DNA of 64,000 bases from Ascarosepion bandense (GCA_037127315.1 JBBBDQ010001187.1:372001-436000), one strand, 5' to 3'. Positions 44,113 through 55,979 are shown, numbered from the stretch's first letter. Notes: a model not told the origin generated them from the sequence alone. Numbers and translations: made by a program.

Positions 44113-44816
44113 TTTCTTTCTTATTTGTTTTTCTTTATTTTTTCTTTTCATAGAACCAGACAGTGTCTCTGACACATTTCTTTCTTATTTGTTTTTCTTT
44201 ATTTTTTCTTTTCATAGAACCAGACAGTGTCTCTGACACATTTCTTTCTTATTTGTTTTTCTTTATTTTTTCTTTTCATAGAACCAGACAGTGTCTCTGA
44301 CACATTTCTTTCTTATTTGTTTTTCTTTATTTTTTCTTTTCATAGAACCAGACAGTGTCTCTGACACATTTCTTTCTTATTTGTTTTTCTTTATTTTTTC
44401 TTTTCATAGAACCAGACAGTGTCTCTGACACATTTCTTTCTTATTTGTTTTTCTTTATTTTTTCTTTTCATAGAACCAGACAGTGTCTCTGACACATTTC
44501 TTTCTTATTTGTTTTTCTTTATTTTTTCTTTTCATAGAACCAGACAGTGTCTCTGACACATTTCTTTCTTATTTGTTTTTCTTTATTTTTTCTTTTCATA
44601 GAACCAGACAGTGTCTCTGACACATTTCTTTCTTATTTGTTTTTCTTTATTTTTTCTTTTCATAGAACCAGACAGTGTCTCTGACACATTTCTTTCTTAT
44701 TTGTTTTTCTTTATTTTTTCTTTTCATAGAACCAGACAGTGTCTCTGACACATTTCTTTCTTATTTGTTTTTCTTTATTTTTTCTTTTCATAGAACCGGA
44801 CAGTGTCTCTGACACA
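44113..44816. repeat. Minisatellite: 11 x 64 bp, almost identical
   Basis: The word gaaccagacagtgtctctga recurs exactly every 64 bp from 44153 to 44793. The eleven units read as identical except one substitution in the last (accgg for accag). Each unit carries a small hairpin, gtgtc-tct-gacac, and a T-rich half. Confidence 0.97.
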
Positions 44817-45298
44817 TTTCTTTATGCCCCATAACTAAATATAGCATCTCTTTTCTCCACCCCATTACATCAGTATTCCCATCCATCTATTACCCTCCTC
44901 CTGGTATCTTTTCTCCACCCCATTACACCAGTATTCCCATCCATCTATTACCCTCCTCCTGGTATCTTTTCTCCACCCCATTACACCAGTATTCCCATCC
45001 ATCTATTACCCTCCTCCTGGTATCTTTTCTCCACCCCATTACACCAGTATTCCCATCCATCTATTACCCTCCTCCTGGTATCTTTTCTCCACCCCATTAC
45101 ACCAGTATTCCCATCCATCTATTACCCTCTTCCTGGTATCTTTTCTCCACCCCATTACACCAGTATTCCCATCCATCTATTACCCTCCTCCTGGTATCCC
45201 CTATAACTAACCATCTTTCTCGTCACTTTCCCCATTATAACACCTTGCGCAACAGTGGCGGTAAAGCTGCCTTGTTTAGGGTGAAATGATTAAAAAAA
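44817..45298 (+). mobile_element. LINE-B 3' UTR end, expanded
   Basis: The terminus gctgccttgtttagggtgaa with gattaaaaaaataag (45270-45301) is the LINE-B end. Its C/T-rich 3' UTR has been expanded by the 58-bp minisatellite inside it. Confidence 0.8.
44849..45196. repeat. Minisatellite: 6 x 58 bp
   Basis: The unit starts tcttttctccaccccattac at 44849 and recurs at 58-bp steps to 45139, with two single-base differences (acat for acac in unit 1, ctctt for ctcct in unit 5). Confidence 0.97.
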
Positions 45299-45774
45299 TA
45301 AGTGTTTTGCTCGGGGTTAGTCATAAGGCCTTATGCGCATAGACCATAGCAAAATACAATTCCCAGCTAATAATAACTTAATAACTTATCAAGTTTCTTT
45401 TAATGTCTTTTAAAAATGTATTATTTCTCCAGTAATCCTTGCGTACAAAAAAAAAAAAAATTATTGTCTACCTTAAGTGGTCCGTAAAAAGAAAAAATAT
45501 AATTTGTTCTATATTATTTTTATTCCTATTAACTTTATTTTATTTATTCGATATTATCTTTGTTATCTTTATAGCATTATGTATTTAAATTACTGTTTAC
45601 TTTGCTGGTTTCGCCCATCTTTCAAGAATTTTCCCGATTCTCCTCCCAAAAGAAGGCGTAATTTGCAGATGAATCTACAAGAATATAGCGGAAGAATGAT
45701 TACTTCCCAGCCAAAATGTAACAATTGGTTTGTCAGTTCACAAGAAGAGTTTAAACGTAGTATTAGATTCATTT
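45299..45774. other. Unassigned stretch
   Basis: The upstream half of a 138-residue frame (45477-45893) lies here and is AT-rich; its downstream half is repeat sequence, so no gene is called. Confidence 0.45.
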
Positions 45775-45880
45775 TAAATACTTTCACTTCCAGGCAAGGC
45801 GATGAAGCCACTAAGACGCAATATGTTACTGGGAGTGAAAAAACTGAGAAAATATTGCTGAGGAAGAAGAACAATAAAAT
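45775..45880 (-). mobile_element. LINE-B 3' UTR fragment
   Basis: tttcacttccaggcaaggcg with atgaagccactaag is the minus-strand LINE-B end. Confidence 0.6.
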
Positions 45881-46011
45881 GAACAAGATTTAGTAAGACA
45901 AAAGTTGACAATCTATATCCCATCATTTTATTGTTAAAATTGTAAAATGTATGGTATTTTCTCTTCCAGGAGTTTCTTCTCACACACTTCTTGTGGGACC
46001 CTCTTGTCCAT

Positions 46012-46053
46012 ACCTTGCTCCGAACGATATCCACTGCACCGCAACTCACATCC
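46012..46053 (-). repeat. SINE-A head fragment
   Basis: gctccgaacgatatccactg and caccgcaactcacatcc: only the tRNA-like 5' end. Confidence 0.65.
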
Positions 46054-46059
46054 TTTCAA

Positions 46060-46198
46060 AAACGTCAACTCTTATTTTCTGTGTCAGTTCTGCTTCCCTG
46101 TTCTTATATGTTCTTTTTTTATCTTTTTCCTTCACTTGCAGTAAGTTCTTGCGTCTTAGTAACTTACTCTCCTTTCTTGGAGTGAAATAATTAAAAGA
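46060..46198 (+). mobile_element. LINE-B 3' terminus
   Basis: C/T-rich UTR then ctcctttcttggagtgaaat with aattaaaag. Confidence 0.65.
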
Positions 46199-46859
46199 TG
46201 TGCTTCTTACTGATCTTGAAAGTGTATTAAACCTTTCTCCATACTAGTTTGGGAAAACTCTCTTTGTACTTTGTTTATGTTTTTATATAAGGATAAACTA
46301 TTCAATCGTAATATTTGGTCTCTTAAAAAGATTTAAAATAAAGCTCTCTAATGAAATGCCTATCATACAGAGATCAATCTTTGGAGGTTGACGGATCTTT
46401 TGCAGAATTAGCACACTTGGTAATTTTACTTTGATCACTACCTGTTATATTTTACGTGGCAGCAAAATTTCGGTTTTTATAGTCCGTTAGAATTTTGTTT
46501 CGAAAACGAATATTTTTTGTTATGTATGTAAAAGTCACAAATCAACGTTATATGTACAAGTGCGTTTATGGAAATTATATCAAATGTTTAATTTGGATAT
46601 TTAGTGACTGATTTTGTGCATAAATTTAATAATGAAATGTTTTCTCGACTGAAGCCATAAAATCTTAAACCGAAAGAACATAATGAAAAGAGAGATATAT
46701 TTCAAAGGTAGAATGAATTCATCGTATAACGTTTTCAGACTGAGAGGGCGGAACTTGGATTTCAGAATTAGTCGATACAGGCCAAAATATTAAAAAAAAA
46801 CATAGCAGTAGGAATAAATAGCATTTTAATAGAGACACTATTTAGCCTTAGAGTTATTT
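46199..46859. other. Unassigned stretch
   Basis: No feature seen. Confidence 0.5.
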
Positions 46860-47096
46860 TTTTAATCGTTTCATCCCAAGCAAGACAGTACTGCTACTGG
46901 TGCGCAGGGGGTGAAATAAGAGGAAAGTGAAGGGTTACAAAGAAGGAGAGCGAAGACAAAGAGGAACTGAAGGGGAACCAGTCAGAGCGGCTATCAGTGA
47001 ATGAGAAAGAGAAGGATGGTAATACTTTTGTGATGATAGTTACGTGAGAGTAGAGTGCAAATAGGGGGAAGAACAAGATTCAGGTAAAGTGTAAGG
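46860..47096 (-). mobile_element. LINE-B 3' UTR fragment
   Basis: gtttcatcccaagcaagaca followed by the purine-rich complement of the UTR (gaaccagtcagagcgg, gagaaagagaaggatgg). It is joined at 47097 to SINE-A sequence. Confidence 0.8.
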
Positions 47097-47620
47097 TTAC
47101 GCGCAAATACCCTTGAAAAAGGTAATTATCCGTCTCTTCCCTCCAGTTATGGGTTAAATAGCAGGACAGATTGGTTTCTATAGCGTTGGCTGACAACCAG
47201 ACTATCTCAGCAAGCAATGAAAACCTACTGTGGAATAATCTTCAGCCCAGTTAGTCATGTCTCGAAAGAGACATGATAGCCCAAAGCGTATATCACGTAT
47301 GGCACTTAACAGACTGACTGAATATAATAGTTGGAAGCATGATTAAGGCTACTACTAGGCATAAAATGGGGGACTAGTTTTCCATTGTTATGAAGTAATA
47401 AACCGATCCCCCATTAAGTACTAAATAATATAACACATCTCCTCCTCTAGCTATGATTCAAATAACAGGACCGATTGGGTTCTGTAGCCTGGGTCGGTAA
47501 CCAGTCTACCGCAGAATGTAATGACAACCTACTGTGTGATAATCTTCTGCACAGCCAGTCATGTCTCTTTCGAGACATGATCTCCCAAAACGTGTATCAC
47601 GTATGGCACTTAACTAAGTT
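47097..47620 (+). repeat. Tandem SINE-A plus linker units, second locus
   Basis: A headless SINE-A (47097-47325), the same linker as at 8947-9060 (gaatataatagttggaagca, tgttatgaagtaataaaccg), then a SINE-A 3' half (47440-47615). The ttatg/ctatg landmark at 47147 and 47451 gives a 304-bp period. The linker stem survives as ggggga and tccccc with gaps. Confidence 0.85.
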
Positions 47621-49284
47621 CAATTTTCGTTGGGTGCCTCATACTTTCGCCCTTAAGCCGCATCCATGCTGCACCTAGAAAATCACCACTGGGTAATTGC
47701 TTTTTATAAACAATGAAATTTGATCTGAAATTTGAAGTCTCATTTATCTAGGTACCTCCAAAAAAATCGCCGAAAAAACAGCATAGTATGAAGGAGAAAG
47801 TCCCCAAACCAAATAAAAACAAAGTTTTATTGGCAAAACGTTTATATTATCATTAAGAGGATAGATCAAATCATTTTAAATTATTTTTTAAATTTTGTAA
47901 TTATTTCTAACACGTCCGAAATTTTTGTAGAAAGTTTTTTTCTTACGTCAGTGTGAGACCTAAATTGACGCAACATTTATTAAATAAACAAAACGTAATA
48001 TTGCGCAATGCACTTTTTTGACCGTGAAAGACACATTAAATGGGAAATTCTTGCAAAAATCAAATAATCGTCGGATTTTGACGAAAATTTCAGGATTTAT
48101 TCATAATTGAATGGAACCAATTTTGAAATATCTTTACATATTTGAATGTAACCAATTTTTGAAATTTTTTTTATTTTGTATAAAATGTTGTTAAAAATAT
48201 TTTTTGCATATGTTACTCCCTACCAGAAATGCTTACAATTTCGACATTGGGCAGCAATACGACTAATATAATTAAATTCACGAGTCATTGGGGAATGCTG
48301 ATCAACTGTCTTACTTTTCTCCAATAGTCCCCGACTTTCTAAAGAGTAGGTCCGAATTGCGAAAAAACGCAATAATTATGCCAATTTTTATGTGGATAAA
48401 CTTCTGATTGCTTTTATGAACAATACAAATTAAGCATAAAAAAGTCGGAAAAGAAACAAATTCAATGAATAATGAATTTTTCAAGAATTATTTTCATTTT
48501 TTTAATTTTTTTATTATAATGATACAAAATATTTCAAAATTATTTTTAAACTTCTTCCTCTATTGGGGCGGCTAGGGTATGTAATTAATGCATAAAGACT
48601 ACAATTACTAATCGAAAATTTAAAAGCTTAATACTAATGATTGACCTGTCAATTTTTAAAATAGTTAAAACATTTGAATTTTGTACATTTTGATTGCCTG
48701 TATCTTTATTTGTACGGGTGGCCGTATGTGATATTTATCATTAAAATCACGTGATTCAAGGATTGTCTTCCCTTACATAAAAAATTAAATTCTCATATTT
48801 TGGTCGCCTATGACCTCCCTACTTAGCCTTCTTGAGAGCTTGACACTCAGACTACCGTAACTGATAAAAGCTTTTACCGAATATTTCAAACAGTAATCAA
48901 GTACAATAGTTTGAAATCAGATAATGGTAAGTTTTAATTTAAAAAATTTACTTTAATAACGTGCCAACTACGTATGTTTTATTTTTGCCAGATTTTTAAA
49001 ACAGAAATGTGGCTACTGTTTACGTAAATGTGTTGATCAATCAAAAAAATGGCGGTACATTTTAAAAAAATTTTAATCTGAAAAATTCTAGATTCCAATC
49101 AATATAATTTCGGTTTAAAATACGCCAGTTTATTTTGTTTACTGGAATTACTAAATTTACCCTCTTGACTTTCAATTAAAGCTATTTTTAAGCTAAAATA
49201 TAACTTATTTATTTTAAAAATTTCATTTTAAAACCAGGTATCGAAAATCTATACTGAAAAGTGGAAGTACCTATATTTATCCTT
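47621..49284. other. Long AT-rich unassigned stretch
   Basis: No coding or named repeat signal; the sequence is very AT-rich around 48000-48700. Confidence 0.5.
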
Positions 49285-49362
49285 TTTATGAATGCTGGAC
49301 AACTTCTTCACAAATTAAGAAGAGACCCAATTTGACAGAGTTGTGCTTTCTATAGACGAATG
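49285..49362 (+). mobile_element. LINE-A scrap
   Basis: tttatgaatgctggacaact and tctatagacgaatg match the ECWTxSS and FYRRM regions; about 80 bp. Confidence 0.5.
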
Positions 49363-49600
49363 TATTTATTTTTCTTGTCATTGTGTTAATGCATAATTAA
49401 AAAAGACAGTACACTTCGGGGGCTCAAACAGACACGCATGAAAGTACAATAATCGTGCAAACCACAAAAATAGAACCATACACACGCCCAGCATCCAATA
49501 AACAAATCATTAATTTTGGAAATGTTAAGCGTGCGTCACTGTTCATTTAATTCAGAGTCTAAAGAATACTTATTCTCAACCTAATTTTCATGAACAATAT

Positions 49601-49826
49601 TGTTGTACCGTCGAGTGATAAAACAATACACAGATGTTGAGATAATACCTTTATTCGGTAGATACAATATAAATAGTCCGTACTAGATCGCCACAATATG
49701 GGCGGATGAGTTAGCAAGTAATCACGGTTGTTAACGGTAGGTCTCAGCTCACCCTGACTCCTGAGTTCAACCGTCTCACTCTTTATATAAGTGAATCCGG
49801 TCACATGATCGAGCCACGTCTCAACA
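49601..49826 (-). mobile_element. Probable solo LTR
   Basis: On the minus strand it begins TGTTGAGACG and ends GGTACAACA. A TATA box (ttatataa, plus 49782-49789) and a poly(A) signal (aataaa, seen as tttatt at 49650-49655) are in the right order. No polypurine tract or primer site adjoins it, which fits a solo LTR. No clear target duplication (aatat against aaaat). Confidence 0.6.
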
Positions 49827-50189
49827 AAAATGAACTAAACCTTTGCCCTGAGGGCAAGAAATCAAGCAAGCGGTATACGGGATGTGTGCTGTCTTTTAGC
49901 GACAATGCGAAATAGTAAATGTTCTCCAAGGAGGGAATCAGCAGTTGGTTAATTTTCTGTTCAATATATTTAGAAGGCTCTCTTGAACACTCCAGGGCAA
50001 CTCGTCTACCGGGCAGTTTTGCAGTACGATATCACTCTCTAAACAGAGCAGCGGTAGAATTCCATCAAGGACGTTCTAAAAAAACGTAACTAGAAGACAC
50101 ATTCATTAAGTATCAAAGAGATACAGTTGACATTTCTATGATACATAATGAATAAAGGAAGCATGAATTCTTTGACTCTAAAAAAGTTG
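49827..50189. other. Unassigned stretch
   Basis: No feature seen. Confidence 0.5.
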
Positions 50190-50660
50190 TTTTCTTTTTG
50201 TTTTTGTTTTTAATCATATCACCCTGAGCAAGACGGTAACGCCACTGATGTGCAGGGGGCTACTTAAGAGTGAAAAGATTGGAAAAGAGAAAGCGCGAAA
50301 CCATATCCTAGACAGGGAACAAGGGATGATTCTCTTCACTTGTTCAATAGACGTGGGTGGAGTATGAACCGGGCGATAGTTTAATTTATCTACTCCAATT
50401 GAAAAAAAAAAAAAAGAAAAGAGTGAAAAGATTGGGAGAGAAATCCGGAAACCACATCCTAACCATGGAACAAGGGATGAGCCACCTCACCTGTTCAATA
50501 GACGTGGGTGGAGTGTGAACCGGGCGATAGTTTAGCCTAATTATTCCAAATAAAAAAAAATAAGGAAAAAGAGTGAACGAACAGTTAGAGGTGGAGGGGG
50601 AACGGTAGAGGAAGAAGAGATAGCTAATCGATCTTAGAAGTGAGAGACGGAAGCACATGA
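50190..50660 (-). mobile_element. LINE-B 3' UTR with tandem duplication
   Basis: Terminus atcaccctgagcaagacgg; then the unit agtgaaaagattgg to ctactccaatt (50268-50400) and its repeat (50422-50548), separated by an A-run. It matches the duplicated UTR at 9985-10225. Confidence 0.78.
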
Positions 50661-51512
50661 AAGCGTAATCCAGGGATTCGAGAGATGTTACCCTGGCTGG
50701 AGGTAGGTGTTCTTGAGATAATCTACTTAGTAAAACAGCGAAATAAACTTACGGGATGAGTTTGTAAGAAAAGATAGTAGAGCGGGAAAAATAAGTCAAA
50801 CATTGCGTAGTTCAACACGACCTCAACGTGTTTATCAGAATGTAAATATCCATTAGTGAAATATCTCTTGTATAAACCATCGCAAGCCACTTTTGACACA
50901 TTTAATCATTTACAGAACCTTCTTCATCAATATATTTTTTAGTTCGCTTTGAAATTTTTCTCATTTTTTAAAGATTATAATTTGATCATTTTTAATATGC
51001 TAATCGTTATGATAGCTTTTAACACGCAATATAAATCGATCTTTTTGAATGAAGTTAGAGAAAGCTATATCCTCCTACTGCCGTATAGCAATAAATATAA
51101 GGCATTAATGAATGAATGGAATATTTCTTAATCTAAGCATTGTAAATTGAGCTTTTTTTCTGTCTTTCGAAAATAAATTATGAAAATTTTTCGCGTTTAA
51201 CGGTATTGAATTCTAATACTGCAATATTTACCAGATATCTGTTCAGCAAAGTTGACTGGAATAATACACTTGATTATCTCAATGCTTCAAAGGCCCGCAG
51301 GATCTGCAGACTGAAATGAGTCAATGAAAAGAAAAAGAAAATGAAATTAACCTTATTTTCTACCCTCCAGCTGGAATTCCATATAAGTTTCTATATTTTT
51401 CCACACTGTTTTTATAGCGCGGTCTTTGCTGCCGTCATCTCTTAAATTCATGATTTATCAAGCGATGTTGATGTCATGAAGGCATCCACCCATCCACCCA
51501 CAAACACACACA
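50661..51512. other. Unassigned stretch
   Basis: No feature seen; a 60-residue frame at 50949 is AT-rich chance. Confidence 0.45.
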
Positions 51513-51542
51513 CATGTATGTATGTATGTATGTATGTATGTA

Positions 51543-51582
<40 letters not shown>

Positions 51583-51634
51583 GATAGATGTTGATATCAT
51601 GAAGGTACACACACATACTGTACACGCACACACA

Positions 51635-51675
<41 letters not shown>
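51513..51675. repeat. Compound microsatellite (TATG)n, (TA)n, (TATC)n
   Basis: A gatgttgat-catgaagg word flanks the first part on both sides (51465, 51588), so the block also holds a short direct repeat. Confidence 0.95.
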
Positions 51676-52084
51676 GTCAGCAACTAACACATAATATTAT
51701 GCACAAATGTCACAACGAGGAAATGGATTGCAGTCCATAAAAATTTTATACGAAAAAAAACATATCAAAATACAATGTTAATATGGTATCCGGAGGTAAA
51801 ATGCCAATTATTTTCCCCATTATCTACCGAATAAGATCTTAAAAATAGATTATCAATGACAGACTTAACATTATTCTAAGGATGAACTTTAGAAAGCCGT
51901 GGTGGTGGGGGATCTTTCTTTTGTAAATGGCATTAAAAGTAAGGCTCTTATTATCTCCCTTGAAAGATCATTTTTTTTTTTACTTTGAACAGAACAGGTT
52001 ATCCTGAAATTAGTGACTCAAAATTGTCCATAAATATTTGGGACACTTCACATACTTTTTTAAAAAAGTGCATGTACATGAAGA

Positions 52085-52155
52085 TCAGTGAATCAGTTAA
52101 GTGCCATTACGTGATACACGCTTTAAAGGGCGATCATGTCTCGAAAGAGACATGG
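52085..52155 (-). repeat. SINE-A 3' tail fragment
   Basis: cagtgaatcagttaagtgcc through the hairpin catgtctcgaaagagacatg, then cut at the Helitron-like sequence. 51676-52084 before it is unassigned. Confidence 0.82.
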
Positions 52156-52414
52156 CTGACTTGTAGTACTTAGTCTCAGCCATGATACCATTTATTCAGA
52201 GGACTTATTAAACCATCAAAATTCAGTTACAACGAAACAAAACTTATTTGATATCGATACCAGGAAATCAAAATTTGACTTACATCCATTTATTTTTCTT
52301 TCAGTCTTCGGTTTCCCTTTAATTGGAAACAACTATTGCTTTCGTACCAACGTCCAAAGAGTCTGAGCTCCAAGCTTTTCATTACACCCGAGCAACGCCG
52401 GGATATACTGCTAG
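52156..52414 (+). mobile_element. Helitron 3' end fragment
   Basis: Collinear with 55351-55621 (ttagtctcagccatgatacc, atcgataccaggaaatcaaa, ccaacgtccaaagagtctga). Ends with the hairpin cccgagcaacgccggg and CTAG before T. The 5' end is missing. Confidence 0.8.
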
Positions 52415-52884
52415 TCATCTATAATTGTTACCAAGAAGAATAGTCTGAGTTGCATATTATGTACTAGGAATGACGATAAACTATATGTAGCAGCAAAGAT
52501 CGAAAAGTTTTGAGGAGCCTCGAACTACCTCTTAATTATTGTTGTTCCCAGGTCCACTGTAACCCGAGGTAGTAGCACCTGATAGGTGTCCATGTTATGG
52601 GAAAATATTTAAGCCCTAACCTGCTGTCAAAACAATATGATAGTATAAAAATAGATTTTTATAGTAAAATTACCAGCAAAAAATAATAATAAAAAATTAT
52701 CTGCAATACATTTTAAAGAAAAAATATATTATCATCAATAAAGTTTTTAAAACATTATTAACAGCAAACATTTAACTCTCGACAACAATGTCTTTTTTTC
52801 TACTCATACTAACCTATCCTAAAACATTTGTCGGCATTAAATAACCTATTGAAGTTGGACTATTTAGATTATTCGGATTATTGT
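52415..52884. other. Unassigned stretch
   Basis: No feature seen. Confidence 0.5.
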
Positions 52885-53045
52885 CCCTGTCTTTACTGCC
52901 ATGTTTTCGTCCGTTGTACGTTCCGGCCTTCAGGTGGTAGGAATCAAACACTTTATTTCGATCATTCTTATTCCATGTGCGATGCCACTTCTTGTAGCCA
53001 TGTAGTCATCTCTCTTTAACTTAACTCTTCTATGCTACTGAGGTT
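52885..53045 (-). repeat. Third copy of the 38.8-kb inverted-repeat family
   Basis: ttccggccttcaggtggtag, ccatgtgcgatgccacttct and agtcatctctctttaact follow the order of 38815-38960. It stands alone, so the family also occurs outside the palindrome. Confidence 0.65.
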
Positions 53046-53064
53046 GATACACCGTAAAAAAGGC

Positions 53065-53770
53065 CAACTGCAAATACAAAATTAAGTTTGAAAATTAAAT
53101 ATCCAGTAAGTATTTTTAGATAAAATACGTTAGAAACAAAGAAAAGATATAACAGTGAACGCTGGACAATCTTCTCATGGATGAAAAAAGAGACTTGTGG
53201 TAACAGATTTGACGCTCTACAGTCAGTCAGTTAAGTGCCATACGTGAAACACAGTAGGGCGATCATGTCTCAAAAGAGATATTACTGTCTGATCATAGGA
53301 TTTTCCAGGTTGCTATTACTATTTGCGACAATCTGCTCGCCAACCAAGGCTAAGGCACCCATAACTGGATGCAGAAGCTGAGGTTTATTACCTTTCGAAA
53401 TTTGCCTATTTACGCGTAATTCAAAGCAACGAATTTGACTGATATTCCGAGCCGATATCCACTGCACCCCAACACTCTACAGAATGATGCCAGAAATGGC
53501 ATAGATTTAATATGTGAATAACGAGGGATTCTTAAATGAATATGGAAACAAAAAAGACACATACTAAGTATCGCACTAAAGAGACAGGTGGAACAATTAT
53601 CAACCTAACAAACTTGTGTTCATTTATGAGAGGGCAGCAACTCGACGGATGATTAGAAACAGTAAGAACTTCAAAATATATGATGTAAGAAAGAACCATG
53701 ATGATCTTTTTCCTTAAGAGACACGTGACATAAATGCAAAATGCTTTAAATCTGTTTTGTAGAATGTGAA
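53065..53770 (+). mobile_element. LINE-A fragment interrupted by SINE-A
   Basis: 53120-53214 matches LETKK, ERWTIFSWMKK-like and EMRF-like sequence. After the SINE, 53483 on continues with the RRM-like region and a decayed tail to agagacacgtgacataaatg. Removing 53223-53482 (SINE plus one duplicate) restores LINE-A order. Confidence 0.75.
53223..53474 (-). repeat. SINE-A inserted in LINE-A, with target duplication
   Basis: Flanked by an identical ctctacag at 53215-53222 and 53475-53482. Tail, hairpin, shortened body and head (gccgatatccactgcacccc) are all present. Confidence 0.85.
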
Positions 53771-54224
53771 ATAGTATTATATTTGCATAAATATGTTATT
53801 TAGCTTAAAGTTTCTTGTTTGGGGCCTGGATATCTAAAATTAACATTTCGCAAGAACTTACAATAAATTCAGAAATTTATTTTTACGTGCTTCATCAGTT
53901 TTGAAGAAAAACATAATCTTATTATCTATCGTACTTAACCAATTAATTCACATAATTTTCATCTAAGCCATGTCAGTTGATGATTTCCCTGAAGGAGCCA
54001 ATCTTAAGCATGGAAAATGAAGTTCTATATTTACCATTAAAAATTACTTGTGTCTGCATGACATTTACGTTTATTCTTCATCATTAGATGTTTACGTTGA
54101 TTTCTTTTATGTCTCTAGCCATGAACATTAATATTCTGGATTCTTTTTTTATCCCGATACATTTTCGTCCACCATATGTTTTCAAATATATTCATATTGG
54201 TCAATCAATTTTTCATACCTATTC
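53771..54224. other. Unassigned stretch
   Basis: No feature seen. Confidence 0.5.
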
Positions 54225-54547
54225 CTCTTTGTCTATGTGCCCTATACCTTCAGGACGTAGGCGATTATGGCTTTCCACGTCTCCCTAACACTGGTGGCTC
54301 TTAGTACACCTTTTCCTGTTTCACCATGCAACCTTCGTTCCATCATCCACCTGATGAGGTCCTTCAAGTAGTTTTTCCGTTGATTTCCCCCGTCTCTTTT
54401 TCCCTGTATCTGTCCTGTTAGTATCAGGTTTTCGAAGCCTTCCTTCCTCATTGCATGTCCCAGGACCTTCAGCTGTCTCTTCCTGATGTTTAGTATTAAT
54501 TTCCTTTTTGTTTCCATCATTTCCAAGACCTCATCATTGCTCATTGG
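54225..54547 (-). mobile_element. LINE-A 3' end, open frame
   Basis: Minus-strand frame of 100 residues: SNDEVLEMMETKRKLILNIR, KVLGHAMRKEGFENLILTGQ, IRWMMERRLHGETGKGVLRA. Very close in protein sequence to the 5285-5645 copy, so they are the same subfamily. Confidence 0.88.
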
Positions 54548-54887
54548 AATTTGATGGAATTTGAGATATTTTTATTATAGACCGAGGTTTATTATTATTA
54601 TTATTATTATTATCTTGACTATTTAGCAGTTTACTGTGCATAACTTCGTTGGGACATAGGGCCGAAATTATCATCGAGTGATGATCGAATTCACTTTTCA
54701 GTGGCAATTGCTCTAGCAAGACATCCTTTCTAGTACAATTTCGATAAATGGTAATATATTCACGAATATTTTCAGGTTTTTCATAGTCACTTTTTCAAGT
54801 TTCGACAGTGTTCCTATAATTTAATACGTTTAAAATATCTTGTTTCAGTTTTGAAGTCATACTTTTCCGCTTACTGCTTATGATCTA
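54548..54887. other. (TTA)n run (54588-54613), otherwise unassigned
   Basis: No gene seen. Confidence 0.5.
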
Positions 54888-55621
54888 TCTAAACTTATTG
54901 ATAAATGGAACTTTGCCTGTGTGTGTATGTGTATCTGTGTGTCTCTGTGTGTCTCTGTGTGTATGTCCGTTACCTATAGACTCCGAAACGGCTGAACCGA
55001 TTTTCTTGAACATTTACACAGTTGTACTATAAGCGTCTGCGAGTGTTCTTAGCGAGGTTTTGTGTTGAGGTACCCCAGATAAATATCGAAAGTCGATAAT
55101 CTCAAAAATCGGGTTATAGAAGCAGTGGTCCGATTTTAATCAAATTTGATACACTGTTAGACAAAGACATAAGAAACGATATTCAGAAGTTTCAAGGTTA
55201 CATTTCTATTCTTGGATGACTTATTTGACTTCGACATTGAAAATCGATACCCCGATATCCTACCGGGTCTGATCAAAATAACTTTTTCAGCCCTTTTATT
55301 TTAGTTTTTGATTCGGGTTTGGCTCTAAGTAGGTATAATTGTAGTTCTTAGTTTCAGCCATGAGACCGTTTACTCAGAGGAATTATTTAGACTTCAAAAT
55401 TCAGTTTACGACGAAAAGAACTTATTTGTTATCGATACCAGGAAATCAAAATTTGACTGACATCCATTCATTTTTTTTTTCAGTCTACGGTTTCGCTTTA
55501 ACTGGAAACAACTATTGCTTTTTAGTCTTTCGTGCCAACGTCCAAAGAGTCTGAGCTCCAGGACCATGGATTAGTTTTAAAGCTTTCATTACACCCGAGC
55601 AACGCCGGGCTATATAGCTAG
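54888..55621 (+). mobile_element. Non-autonomous Helitron, 734 bp
   Basis: TCTAAACTTATTGATAAAT after an A at 54887; CTAG at 55618-55621 before a T; subterminal hairpin cccgagcaacgccggg at 55593-55608. The first 300 bp match the Helitron at 3019 (gactccgaaacggctgaacc, atctgcgagtg-like, ggtccgattttaa). The 3' 270 bp match 52156-52414. Confidence 0.85.
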
Positions 55622-55930
55622 TATAGCATGTGTGTGTGTAAAAGTTTTTGTTGTCATATATGTTTGTTAAATATTTCCTGTGTTTTCAGTGGATTTATTT
55701 TCTTGGGTATATATTGTCACAGCGTTTGTAATGTTTTAATGGAGTCCTTCACTTTTTTTATGTGCTGTGTAATAATAGAGCATCACTTAACTTTATGGCT
55801 TATTGCTTTTAACACTTATTCTCTTCGTATCCCAAAAGTTGCTCTGCCATGCACTTGAATACCAAGTTGAAAATGTTATGTTGTCACAAGCGGGGATACT
55901 ACATGCAGTGATATTTTTTAAAATAGTGTC

Positions 55931-55979
<49 letters not shown>

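Noticed and set aside
44113..44816. CRISPR-like regular repeats
   Set aside because: The 64-bp units are contiguous with no spacers, and the sequence is eukaryotic; a minisatellite.
45477..45893. 138-residue open frame
   Set aside because: Its second half is the complement of a LINE-B 3' UTR and the first half is AT-rich; no conserved domain.
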